A stretch of DNA of 64,000 bases from Blastomonas sp. CACIA14H2. GTDB taxonomy: Bacteria; Pseudomonadota; Alphaproteobacteria; Sphingomonadales; Sphingomonadaceae. Every line of letters starts with the position of its first letter. Position 1 is the stretch's first letter. The notes under the pieces are model-generated. The model saw only the letters and a program-made list of their open reading frames with translations, ran no database searches and was not told the DNA's origin. The translations under genes and the position numbers were made by a program. The DNA lies in contig AYSC01000002.1 in assembly GCA_000503195.1 (NCBI GenBank), forward strand, positions 62,001-126,000, read 5' to 3'. This document shows, in pieces, positions 8,955 to 16,307 of this stretch.

Positions 8955-10376
8955 ATGACCACAAGACCGTTACAGCTTCACCCCGACCGGCTCTTTCCGG
9001 TCGATCCCGAGGTTCGCAGCATCACGCGGCGGCTCTATGACACTGTCCGCGATCTGCCAATCATCAGCCCGCACGGCCATACCGATCCGGCATGGTTCGC
9101 CAGCGATGCGCCGTTCGAGAACGCGACCGCGCTGCTGCTGCAGCCCGACCATTATGTCTTCCGCATGCTCTACAGCCAGGGGATTGCTTTGGAGTCGCTG
9201 GGCTTGACACCGGTGTCTGGGGCAGGTGCGCCGGCGGTCGATCCGCGCGAGGCGTGGCGCATCTTGGCGCGCCACTATCACCTGTTCCGCGGCACGCCCT
9301 CGCGCATGTGGCTGGACTGGGTGTTTGCCGAGGCCTTCGGGCTGAAGGTCCAGCTCGATGCGGGAACGGCGGACCATTATTACGACCACATCACAGAGCA
9401 GCTCGCGACACCCGCGTTCCGCCCGCGGGCGCTGTTCGAGCGCTTCCGGATCGAGGTGATCACCACGACCGAATCTCCGCTCGACACGCTCGAACATCAT
9501 CGCATGATCGCGGAATCGGGATGGCAGGGCAGGGTGCTCACGGCCTATCGCCCCGACCCGGTGGTCGATCCCGAATTCGAGGGTTTCCGCGACAATCTGA
9601 GCCAGCTCGGCGAGTTGACCGGCGAGGACGTGTTCAGCTGGTCGGGCTATCTCGCCGCGCACCGCAAGCGCCGCGCGTTCTTCGCGCAGCATGGCGCGAC
9701 CTCGACCGACCACGGCCACCCGACCGCGCAGACCGCGGACCTGGCGCGCGACGAGGCGGAAGCGCTCTTCGCCCGCGTGATCCGCGCCGATGTCACCCCC
9801 GGCGAAGCCGAGCTGTTCCGCGCGCAGATGCTCACCGAAATGGCGACGATGAGCGTCGAGGACGGGCTGGTGATGCAGATCCACCCCGGCGCCTTCCGCA
9901 ACCACAATCCGGCGGTGTTCGAGCGCTTCGGGCGCGACAAGGGCGCGGACATGCCCAGCCGCACCGATTATGTGAACGCGCTGCGCCCGCTGCTGGCGCG
10001 GCACGGCAACAATCCGGACCTCACGATCATCCTCTTCACCCTAGACGAGTCGGTCTATGCGCGCGAGCTGGCGCCGCTGGCGGGCCATTATCCCGCACTG
10101 AAGCTCGGCCCGGCCTGGTGGTTCCACGACAGCCCCGAAGGCATGCGCCGCTTCCGGCATGCGATGACCGAGACCGCTGGCTTCTACAACACCGTCGGCT
10201 TCAACGACGATACGCGCGCGTTTCTGTCGATCCCGGCGCGGCACGATGTCGCGCGGCGGATCGATTGCGGCTTCCTGGCGCAACTGGTCGCCGAACACCG
10301 GATCGAGGAATGGGAGGCGGCCGAACTCGCGCACGAGCTCAGCTATAGCCTCGCCAAAAAGGCCTACAAGCTGTGA
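8955..10376 (+). CDS. uxaC: Glucuronate/uronate isomerase
   Basis: A 473-residue cytoplasmic isomerase converting D-glucuronate to D-fructuronate (or galacturonate to tagaturonate), a divergent amidohydrolase-superfamily enzyme. The N-terminal ISPHGHTDPAWF motif provides the metal-binding pair His40 and His42. The TEMATMSVEDGLVMQIHPG block and the C-terminal GFNDDTRAFLSIPARHD motif are family hallmarks. The ATG at 8955 is chosen because it lies one base after the regulator's stop and gives the usual length; longer frames run into the regulator gene. It overlaps uxuB by the GTGA at 10373-10376. The pairing with uxuB and manD rather than a tagaturonate pathway indicates glucuronate as the main substrate. 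Confidence 0.93.
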   Translation: MTTRPLQLHPDRLFPVDPEVRSITRRLYDTVRDLPIISPHGHTDPAWFASDAPFENATALLLQPDHYVFRMLYSQGIALESLGLTPVSGAGAPAVDPREAWRILARHYHLFRGTPSRMWLDWVFAEAFGLKVQLDAGTADHYYDHITEQLATPAFRPRALFERFRIEVITTTESPLDTLEHHRMIAESGWQGRVLTAYRPDPVVDPEFEGFRDNLSQLGELTGEDVFSWSGYLAAHRKRRAFFAQHGATSTDHGHPTAQTADLARDEAEALFARVIRADVTPGEAELFRAQMLTEMATMSVEDGLVMQIHPGAFRNHNPAVFERFGRDKGADMPSRTDYVNALRPLLARHGNNPDLTIILFTLDESVYARELAPLAGHYPALKLGPAWWFHDSPEGMRRFRHAMTETAGFYNTVGFNDDTRAFLSIPARHDVARRIDCGFLAQLVAEHRIEEWEAAELAHELSYSLAKKAYKL

Positions 10377-11776
10377 GGCTGAACCGCGAGACGGCGGCGC
10401 AGCTCCCCACACATGTCCAGCGTCCCGGCTATGATCCGGCGGCGCAGGACTGCGGCATCGTCCATTTCGGCATCGGCGCGTTTCACCGCGCGCATCAGGC
10501 TGCCTATACCGATGCGGCGATGCGGCTGGGCGATCGCGACTGGCGCATCACCGGCGTGTCGCTCCGCTCGGCCGATGTCGCGCAGCAGCTGAACCCGCAG
10601 GACGGCCTTTATACACTGGTCGAGCGATCGTCCGATGCCGTGGCGATGCGGCTGATGGGCTCGGTCGCCGGGGTCATCGTCGCGCCGGAGGCGCCGGACG
10701 ATGTCATCTCCGCGATTGCCCGTCCGCAAACGCATATCGTCAGCTTCACCGTCACCGAGAAAGGCTATATCCGCCGCGCCGACGGGACGCTCGATACCGA
10801 GCATCCCGCCGTGGCTGCGGACATGAAAGGCGAGGGCGCGCCACGGACGATCTACGGCTTTGTCGCTGCGGGCCTCGCGCGGCGCGAGGCGGCGGGGTTG
10901 CCGGGGCTGACGCTGCTCAGCTGCGACAATCTGGCCGACAATGGCCGCCAGCTCGCTATGCTGATGCGCGGCTATCTGCAGGCGGCCGATCCCGCGCTGG
11001 CCGACTGGTTCGACGCGCAGTGCCGCTGCCCCGGGACGATGATCGACCGGATCGTGCCCGCGATGACGGCCGAAGACCGCGCCTGGGTCGCCGGGCAGAT
11101 CGGCCTGACGGACGAAGGCGCGATCATCACCGAGCGCTTCACCCAATGGGTGATCGAGGATGATTTTGCCGGTCCGCGACCGCGCTGGGAGGCGGTCGGC
11201 GCGCAGCTGGTTGCGGACGTGCAGCCTTATGAGGCGGCGAAGCTGCGCATGCTCAACGGCGCGCACTCGGCGCTGGCCTATCTCGGGCTCGATGCGGGGC
11301 ACGAATTCGTCCACCAGGCCGTTGCCGATCCGGCGATCCGCCCGGTGATCGAGGCGATCATGCGCGACGAGGCCGCCGCGACGCTCGATCCCGCCGGCGG
11401 CATCGATACGGCCGCCTATGCCGACGAACTGCTCGAGCGATTTGCCAATAGCGCCTTGCAGCATCGATTGATGCAGATCGCGATGGACGGATCGCAGAAG
11501 ATCCCGCAGCGCTGGCTCGAGCCGCTGGCGATCAGCCAGGCCGCGGGGCGATCGAGCCCGGCCACGCTGCAGGCGCTCGCCGCCTGGGTGCGCCATGTGC
11601 GCGGCGATGTGCGCGCCGTGGATGATCCGCAGGCCGAGCGGCTGGCCGCCTTGTGGCGCTCGGCGGGCCAGGACGGCATCGTCGATGCGCTCTTCGGGGC
11701 GCAGGGCGTGTTCGCGGCCACCTGGATTGCTGCTGCTGCGGACAAGGCGCAGCTTCAGGCGGCGCTGGCCCGCTGA
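10373..11776 (+). CDS. uxuB: D-fructuronate (mannonate) oxidoreductase, mannitol-dehydrogenase family
   Basis: A 467-residue NAD-dependent polyol dehydrogenase, expected to reduce fructuronate to mannonate. The N-terminal Rossmann part has CGIVHFGIGAFHRAHQA, and the C-terminal catalytic part has KLRMLNGAHSALAYLG with the catalytic Lys and the conserved Asn and His. It starts at a GTG that overlaps the uxaC stop by four bases. Its order (regulator, uxaC, uxuB) and divergent manD-kdgK complete the path from glucuronate to KDPG. Other members of the family reduce tagaturonate (UxaB) or mannitol; the mannonate-specific neighbour favours UxuB. Confidence 0.88.
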   Translation: MRLNRETAAQLPTHVQRPGYDPAAQDCGIVHFGIGAFHRAHQAAYTDAAMRLGDRDWRITGVSLRSADVAQQLNPQDGLYTLVERSSDAVAMRLMGSVAGVIVAPEAPDDVISAIARPQTHIVSFTVTEKGYIRRADGTLDTEHPAVAADMKGEGAPRTIYGFVAAGLARREAAGLPGLTLLSCDNLADNGRQLAMLMRGYLQAADPALADWFDAQCRCPGTMIDRIVPAMTAEDRAWVAGQIGLTDEGAIITERFTQWVIEDDFAGPRPRWEAVGAQLVADVQPYEAAKLRMLNGAHSALAYLGLDAGHEFVHQAVADPAIRPVIEAIMRDEAAATLDPAGGIDTAAYADELLERFANSALQHRLMQIAMDGSQKIPQRWLEPLAISQAAGRSSPATLQALAAWVRHVRGDVRAVDDPQAERLAALWRSAGQDGIVDALFGAQGVFAATWIAAAADKAQLQAALAR

Positions 11777-11779
11777 TGC

Positions 11780-11822
11780 AAAAATCCCGGACCGGCGCCT
11801 TCCCCTCGGCGCCGATCCGGGA
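11780..11822 (-). terminator. Terminator hairpin between convergent uxuB and the creatininase-like gene
   Basis: A long stem with an internal mismatch pairs TCCCGG (11785-11790) and GGCGCC (11794-11799) with GGCGCC (11808-11813) and CCGGGA (11817-11822). The A-run at 11780-11784 makes a U-tract only for minus-strand transcripts, so it is a good intrinsic terminator for the gene at 11850-12830. The hairpin may also help end uxuB transcripts. Confidence 0.75.
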
Positions 11823-11849
11823 CCAGGCCCCCCGGCCTTTCGTTCATCG

Positions 11850-12830
11850 TTACGGCGTGCGCGATCCGGGCAGCAGGTCGCCGTATTTCTTCTCGAGCTC
11901 GCGGGTGAATTCGTCGCGCTTGCGCAATGCATCCAGCATGCCCTGCGCATCGAACGAAGCGACCTGCGCCTCGATCCTCGCTGCGCCTTCCTTGCCCCAG
12001 GCGGCGCGCTGTTCCTCGGTGATCGGTTCGACAAAGCCGCCATGCTCGGCAGGGTCGGCGTAGAAGCTGCCTGCGGGCGTGCCATTGTACGGCGGCACGA
12101 AGCGCGAGAGGTTGCTGGGGTCGCGAACGATCTCGTGCTTGGGCTGGCTGAGCCCGACCGGAATGTCGTTCAGCCGCCCGACCAGCTGATAGGCCCCGAA
12201 AATGGTGAGGTTGCGGCCATTGGGCGGGCCGCCGCCAAAGCCGGGGCGCGCCTCGCCCGGCTCGACCTTGCGCACCATGCCCGTGTCCATCCACAGCACC
12301 GGCACGTGCAGTTCGTCGAACGTCTCGCGCACCAGCGGCAGCATCGTGTTCGGCGAAGGGCCGTGCGAGGTCAGGAAGACGATGCGGCGAAAGCCCTGGC
12401 GGATCAGCGAACGCGTGAGCGCCTTGAGATAGGGCAGGCTGTCCGAGGTCGAGACATGCACCGTGGCGGGGCTGGTGGTGGTGCCACCGGGATAGAAATA
12501 GGCAAGATAGGGCATCACCAGCCCGTCCGACTTTTCGGCGAGCTTGATCGCATAGGCGAGCGGGATGACATATTCGACATCGGTGGGCGCGCCGCCGTTC
12601 ACCTCGGTCGGTCCGACGGGCACGTAGAGCACGTCGTTGCGCTTGAGATATTCCGCCACCTCATAGCCGGTGAGCGAGGTCATCAGCCGCGTGCGCATCT
12701 GCGGGACGGCACGCGTGTCGGAACTGCCCGCGGCGGGGGCGTCGGCCGCAAGGGCAACAGGCGAAAACGAGGCGATGGCCAGACCGATCGCAGCCATGGC
12801 TGCCGCCAGCGGAACTTTGAAATGGGGCAT
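11850..12830 (-). CDS. Creatininase-family protein with signal peptide (periplasmic amidohydrolase-like)
   Basis: A 326-residue protein with an N-terminal Sec signal (MPHFKVPLAAAMAAIGLAIA.. ending ..ALAADA), so probably periplasmic. The mature part follows the creatininase/MftE fold: VPVGPTEVNGGAPTD in place of the usual PvGsxEqHGpHLPxxtD, FLTSHGPSPNTM in place of the vNGHGGN block, and a C-terminal FYADPAEHGGF resembling the usual G-x-P-x-x-A-t-a-e-k-G motif. The first metal-ligand His is therefore Asn here, while the Glu, Asp and second His remain. Creatinine hydrolysis makes little sense in a uronate locus, so the substrate is unknown. It sits directly downstream of the TonB receptor, separated by an intrinsic terminator. 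A TTG start at 12845 is possible but falls inside that terminator. Confidence 0.78.
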   Translation of the reverse strand: MPHFKVPLAAAMAAIGLAIASFSPVALAADAPAAGSSDTRAVPQMRTRLMTSLTGYEVAEYLKRNDVLYVPVGPTEVNGGAPTDVEYVIPLAYAIKLAEKSDGLVMPYLAYFYPGGTTTSPATVHVSTSDSLPYLKALTRSLIRQGFRRIVFLTSHGPSPNTMLPLVRETFDELHVPVLWMDTGMVRKVEPGEARPGFGGGPPNGRNLTIFGAYQLVGRLNDIPVGLSQPKHEIVRDPSNLSRFVPPYNGTPAGSFYADPAEHGGFVEPITEEQRAAWGKEGAARIEAQVASFDAQGMLDALRKRDEFTRELEKKYGDLLPGSRTP

Positions 12831-12842
12831 GAAAAGACTCGT

Positions 12843-12877
12843 CAAAAAAAATGGGGCGGAGGTTGGTGCCTCCGCCC
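12843..12877 (-). terminator. Intrinsic terminator of the TonB-dependent receptor gene
   Basis: A perfect 9-bp stem, GGGCGGAGG (12854-12862) and CCTCCGCCC (12869-12877), has a 6-nt loop. On the minus strand it is followed by a run of eight T. It ends 13 bp before the creatininase-like start at 12830, so that gene would be expressed by partial read-through unless a promoter hides in the few remaining bases. Confidence 0.9.
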
Positions 12878-12890
12878 TCGAGAGGGGATA

Positions 12891-15812
12891 TCAGAACTCG
12901 AAACGAACGCCGACGCGGTAGGACAGGCCGAGCAGGTCGTACCACGCGTTGTTGTTGATCGCGGGTAGCGGGGGTGCCTTGTTGAACAGGTTGTTGACGA
13001 CGAAATAGAGCTGCTGCTTCGTGCCTTCCTGCCCGAAATTGTAGCTCGCGCCGATGTTCACATAGCCGACCGCCGGAATGATGTTGTTGCTGATGCTGTT
13101 GACCAGCGCCGGGCTGTAGGCCGGATCGTCCGGACCCACCTGGGCGTTGTTCTGGCGGCTGCGGCTGATCCAGCGATACTGGACGTTCGCCTCGAACCGG
13201 CTGTCGCGATAGCCCAGATTGGCGTTGACCGCCCAGTCGGGAAGACCCGGGCTGCCGCCGAACAGCGCCCCGGTCTGGCCCGCACGGTTGACGCCATTGG
13301 GGAACAGCGGCGAGATGTCGAAGCTCGAGCGATACTCGATGACATGCGTCGCCTGGGCCGAGAAGACCAGGCGCCCGGGCAGGCTAGCCGAGAAATCGCT
13401 GAGCGGCTGGGTATAGGACAGGGCGAAATCGAGCCCCTTCGTGCGGAACTGCGCGAAATTAGCATTCTGCGCGACGACCGACTGGACCGCCCCGGTGGTG
13501 ATGTTGTTGTTGGCGAAGGTGATCAACTGGCAGAACGGATTGTTCGGATCCCCCACGCCCGTGCCGAGGCAGTTGGTCAGGATAGTCGCGGCCGCGTTCG
13601 AGCCGATCGCCTCGCGGATCTTGATCTGATAGTAATCGACGGAGAATTGCAGGCGGTTGAGGAAGCGCGGGTTGAACACCCCGCCCAGCGTCGTCGTCCG
13701 CGCGATTTCCGGCTTCAGATTGACGTTGCCGCCGGTCACCACGTCATACTGATATTGCGGCTGGCCGGCAAAGGCGGGGCGAAGGTCGGCGTAGAGCGGA
13801 CGCGGCACGGTGGCCACCGCTGGTGTGAACAATTCGGGCAGGCTGGGCGCCCGAATGTCGCGCGACAATGTTCCGCGCAGCATGATGTCGGGGATCGGCT
13901 TCCACGTCAGGCCGCCCTTCCAGGTGGTGACCGAACCCGAGGTGCTGTAATCGGTCAGGCGGATCGCGCCGTTGAGGTCGAGTGCGCCGGTGAACCAGTC
14001 CTCGCTGAGCAGCGGCACGATCGCTTCCAGATAGGCTTCCTTGACCGACTGATCGGCCTTGGGGAAGTTGCGCGGCGCGCGCGCCATGAACCCGCCGGCC
14101 TGGCTGATCGGATCGGCATTGGTGAGGAAGCTTTCCTCGCGATATTCGACGCCCGCGCCCAGCGAGACCGGCCCGGCCCAGATCGAGAAGGCCTCGCCGT
14201 TGATATTCGCGGCGGCCTCGAACAATGTGGTGATCGCCGTGGCATCCGAGGTGCCGAACGCATAGGCATAGGCCTCGGGCGAGAAGCTTGCCTTGCCCAA
14301 GACGTTGATCGGCTGGCACCCTGCGGCGCGCGCGGCGGCATTGGCGCAGACGATCTGGCCATTGAGCGAGATCGCGTTGACCGCGTTGAGGAAATTGGCG
14401 GTGATCGCGGTGTTCGCCTGAGTCTGCCGGCTGCGGTTGCGGCCATAAGCCACGGTCGCATCCCAGCGCCAGTTCGATCCGATCGTGCCCTTCAGGCCGC
14501 CGGCAAGGCTGTACAGGCTGCTCTCGTTCTTGATCCGCGGCGGACCGAAATCATTGCCGAGATAACCGATGGTCAGCGATCCATTGGCCGGGATCAGCGC
14601 AAGCTGCGCCGGGGTGAGTGCGGCCTGCAGATAGGGGTTGTTGCGGCTGAGCGAGAGGAAACCGGTGGTGCCGCCGGTCGCCGCGCGGATCTGCGCGCTG
14701 ATATTCTCCGCTTCGGACACCGCATAGATGCCGCGCGCCCAGGCGGTGACATTGTCGCTGAAGTCGAATTCGAGATTTCCGGCAAGATTGTACCGCGTGG
14801 TTTCGGCACGCAGCACCTGATAGGGCAGCACGTTGCTGCCGCCGACCATGTTGGTGCCGATCTGACCCTGATAGAGCCCGGCATTGAAAGGGGCGGTGGT
14901 CGGCTGGCCATTGGCACCGATGACGAACTGCAGGTTGCGCAGGCCCGCGGGATTGCTCGCCGCGGTCGGCGTGATCAGGCCGCCGGGGGTGAGCGTGCCG
15001 AACAGCACGTTCTCGGCGACCAGATTGGCCGGAAGGCCCGCCGGACGGCCCGCACCGAACGAAACGGTGCTGACGTTGCGCAGACCCCAGGGACGCCGGT
15101 CGTTGAACAGCGCGGTGCCCTCGTTCATGCTGACCTCGCCGCCCATGATGAAGCGGCCGCGGCCATCGGCGAACTGGGTGCCAAAGGCGGCCGAGGCGAA
15201 ATAGTCCTCGGCATCGCTGTACTTGGTCTGACCGCCCTGGACGTTGAACTTGAAGCCCTGCAGCCGCGTGTTGAGCTGGAGGTTGACCACCCCGGCGATC
15301 GCGTCCGAGCCATAGGCCGCCGATGCGCCGCCGCTGACCACGTCGACGCTGCCGATCAGCGCGGACGGGATGACGTTGAGATCGGTCGCGCCCGCAATGA
15401 CGGCGCCCGGCAGGTTCACGGCGGGCAGCCGCATGCGATCGAGCAGCACCAGTGTCCGGACCGGTGTCAGGCCGCGCAGGTCGATATTGTTGGTGCCAGG
15501 GTTGCCGATACCGCCGCTTTCGGGCGACTGGGTGCGGCGGAAGCTCGGAATTTCGTTGATCACGTCGGCGACATTGACCGCCGCGCGGTTTTCCAAATTG
15601 GCGGCGGTGACGACCACCGTGGGGGTGGGCGCGGTGAACCCGGCGCGGTCGATGCGCGAGCCGGTCACCACGATCGCCTCGACCTCGCTGGCCTCGCCAT
15701 CGTCCGCCGTCTGGGCCTCGTCGGCCGGTTCGGTTGTCGTCTGGGCCACAGCCGGTATGGCCAATCCTTGCGCGGCAACGCCTGCCAGCAGCCACAAAGC
15801 CTTGCGCATCAT
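12891..15812 (-). CDS. TonB-dependent outer-membrane receptor
   Basis: A 973-residue outer-membrane transporter for large substrates. It has a signal peptide (MMRKALWLLAGVAAQGLA.. ending PAVAQ), an acidic linker, a TonB-box-like EAIVVTGSRI, a plug domain (about residues 60-180, with DVINEIPSFRR and the NIDLRGLTPVRTLVLLD segment), then a long 22-strand barrel ending in the aromatic GVRFEF signature. This is the large sphingomonad type, usually carbohydrate or oligopeptide receptors. GGGGAGAG precedes two adjacent ATGs (15812 and 15809); spacing slightly favours the second. It is divergent from a sulfatase gene and lies in a uronate cluster, so import of a sulfated glucuronide oligosaccharide is the likely role. 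No SusD partner is expected or seen. Confidence 0.9.
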   Translation of the reverse strand: MMRKALWLLAGVAAQGLAIPAVAQTTTEPADEAQTADDGEASEVEAIVVTGSRIDRAGFTAPTPTVVVTAANLENRAAVNVADVINEIPSFRRTQSPESGGIGNPGTNNIDLRGLTPVRTLVLLDRMRLPAVNLPGAVIAGATDLNVIPSALIGSVDVVSGGASAAYGSDAIAGVVNLQLNTRLQGFKFNVQGGQTKYSDAEDYFASAAFGTQFADGRGRFIMGGEVSMNEGTALFNDRRPWGLRNVSTVSFGAGRPAGLPANLVAENVLFGTLTPGGLITPTAASNPAGLRNLQFVIGANGQPTTAPFNAGLYQGQIGTNMVGGSNVLPYQVLRAETTRYNLAGNLEFDFSDNVTAWARGIYAVSEAENISAQIRAATGGTTGFLSLSRNNPYLQAALTPAQLALIPANGSLTIGYLGNDFGPPRIKNESSLYSLAGGLKGTIGSNWRWDATVAYGRNRSRQTQANTAITANFLNAVNAISLNGQIVCANAAARAAGCQPINVLGKASFSPEAYAYAFGTSDATAITTLFEAAANINGEAFSIWAGPVSLGAGVEYREESFLTNADPISQAGGFMARAPRNFPKADQSVKEAYLEAIVPLLSEDWFTGALDLNGAIRLTDYSTSGSVTTWKGGLTWKPIPDIMLRGTLSRDIRAPSLPELFTPAVATVPRPLYADLRPAFAGQPQYQYDVVTGGNVNLKPEIARTTTLGGVFNPRFLNRLQFSVDYYQIKIREAIGSNAAATILTNCLGTGVGDPNNPFCQLITFANNNITTGAVQSVVAQNANFAQFRTKGLDFALSYTQPLSDFSASLPGRLVFSAQATHVIEYRSSFDISPLFPNGVNRAGQTGALFGGSPGLPDWAVNANLGYRDSRFEANVQYRWISRSRQNNAQVGPDDPAYSPALVNSISNNIIPAVGYVNIGASYNFGQEGTKQQLYFVVNNLFNKAPPLPAINNNAWYDLLGLSYRVGVRFEF

Positions 15813-16307
15813 TCTCTCCCCGAAGTGCTTATTGGTCATGCCACTTTACACATCCCGAAGGGCTGTGCAAATCTATATGATCGATCAGAAACCATCAATG
15901 TCGTCTATTGGCTGAGCGATAGCCGCGTTTTAGCGTGTCTTGGCTCGGATCGTCATGGCCCATTTAACACCGGATTGGCCCGGCCAGGTCATGCCAGTCT
16001 GCCTATCGGTCTCCCTGTAGTAGGGCGAGCGAGTTTCTCTCCAATTCTCACCGATCCGATCTTATTGGCCTCGCCGCCCTGTGCAATTCCTCGACATATC
16101 CCTTCAGTTTTCGCTGCGGCAGCGCGGACGTCGAGCAGGTTCAATATCTTAGGTGGACAACCGGTAATACCAATTGTAAAAAGACGGTAAAGGCCGTCGT
16201 GGTTCGTTTGCAGCGCCCGCCCATCTGCTGTTTTCCGTTGGTACCCGCGAGGCAGCTGGGCCAAGGCAAGATCAGGTAGCCGGTTGGGCACACTGGGGAG
16301 AGCGAGA
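15813..16307. other. 495-bp divergent promoter region between the TonB receptor and the second sulfatase
   Basis: No credible coding sequence is seen. The region is lower in GC than its surroundings. It contains the operator-like CCGGT-AAT-ACCAA at 16161-16173, annotated separately, and a weaker TTGGTACCC around 16238-16246. It must hold the promoters of both flanking genes, but their -35/-10 boxes are not clear enough to mark. Confidence 0.6.
16161..16174. promoter_or_regulatory. Operator candidate for the TonB receptor / sulfatase divergent pair
   Basis: CCGGT (16161-16165), AAT, ACCAA (16169-16173) matches the TTGGT-N3-ACCAA pattern with one perfect and one partial half. It lies about 135 bp before the sulfatase start and 350 bp before the receptor start. 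It would bring these genes under the same GntR-family regulator as the uronate genes. This is inference from sequence similarity. Confidence 0.45.

Noticed and set aside
12831..12845. TTG start at 12845 for the creatininase-like gene
   Set aside because: It falls within the T-tract of the receptor terminator and adds five residues before a complete signal peptide, so the ATG at 12830 is preferred.
13344..16190. A 948-codon open frame on the plus strand
   Set aside because: It is antisense to the TonB-dependent receptor, whose signal peptide, plug and C-terminal aromatic motif are clear. The antisense product has low-complexity composition.
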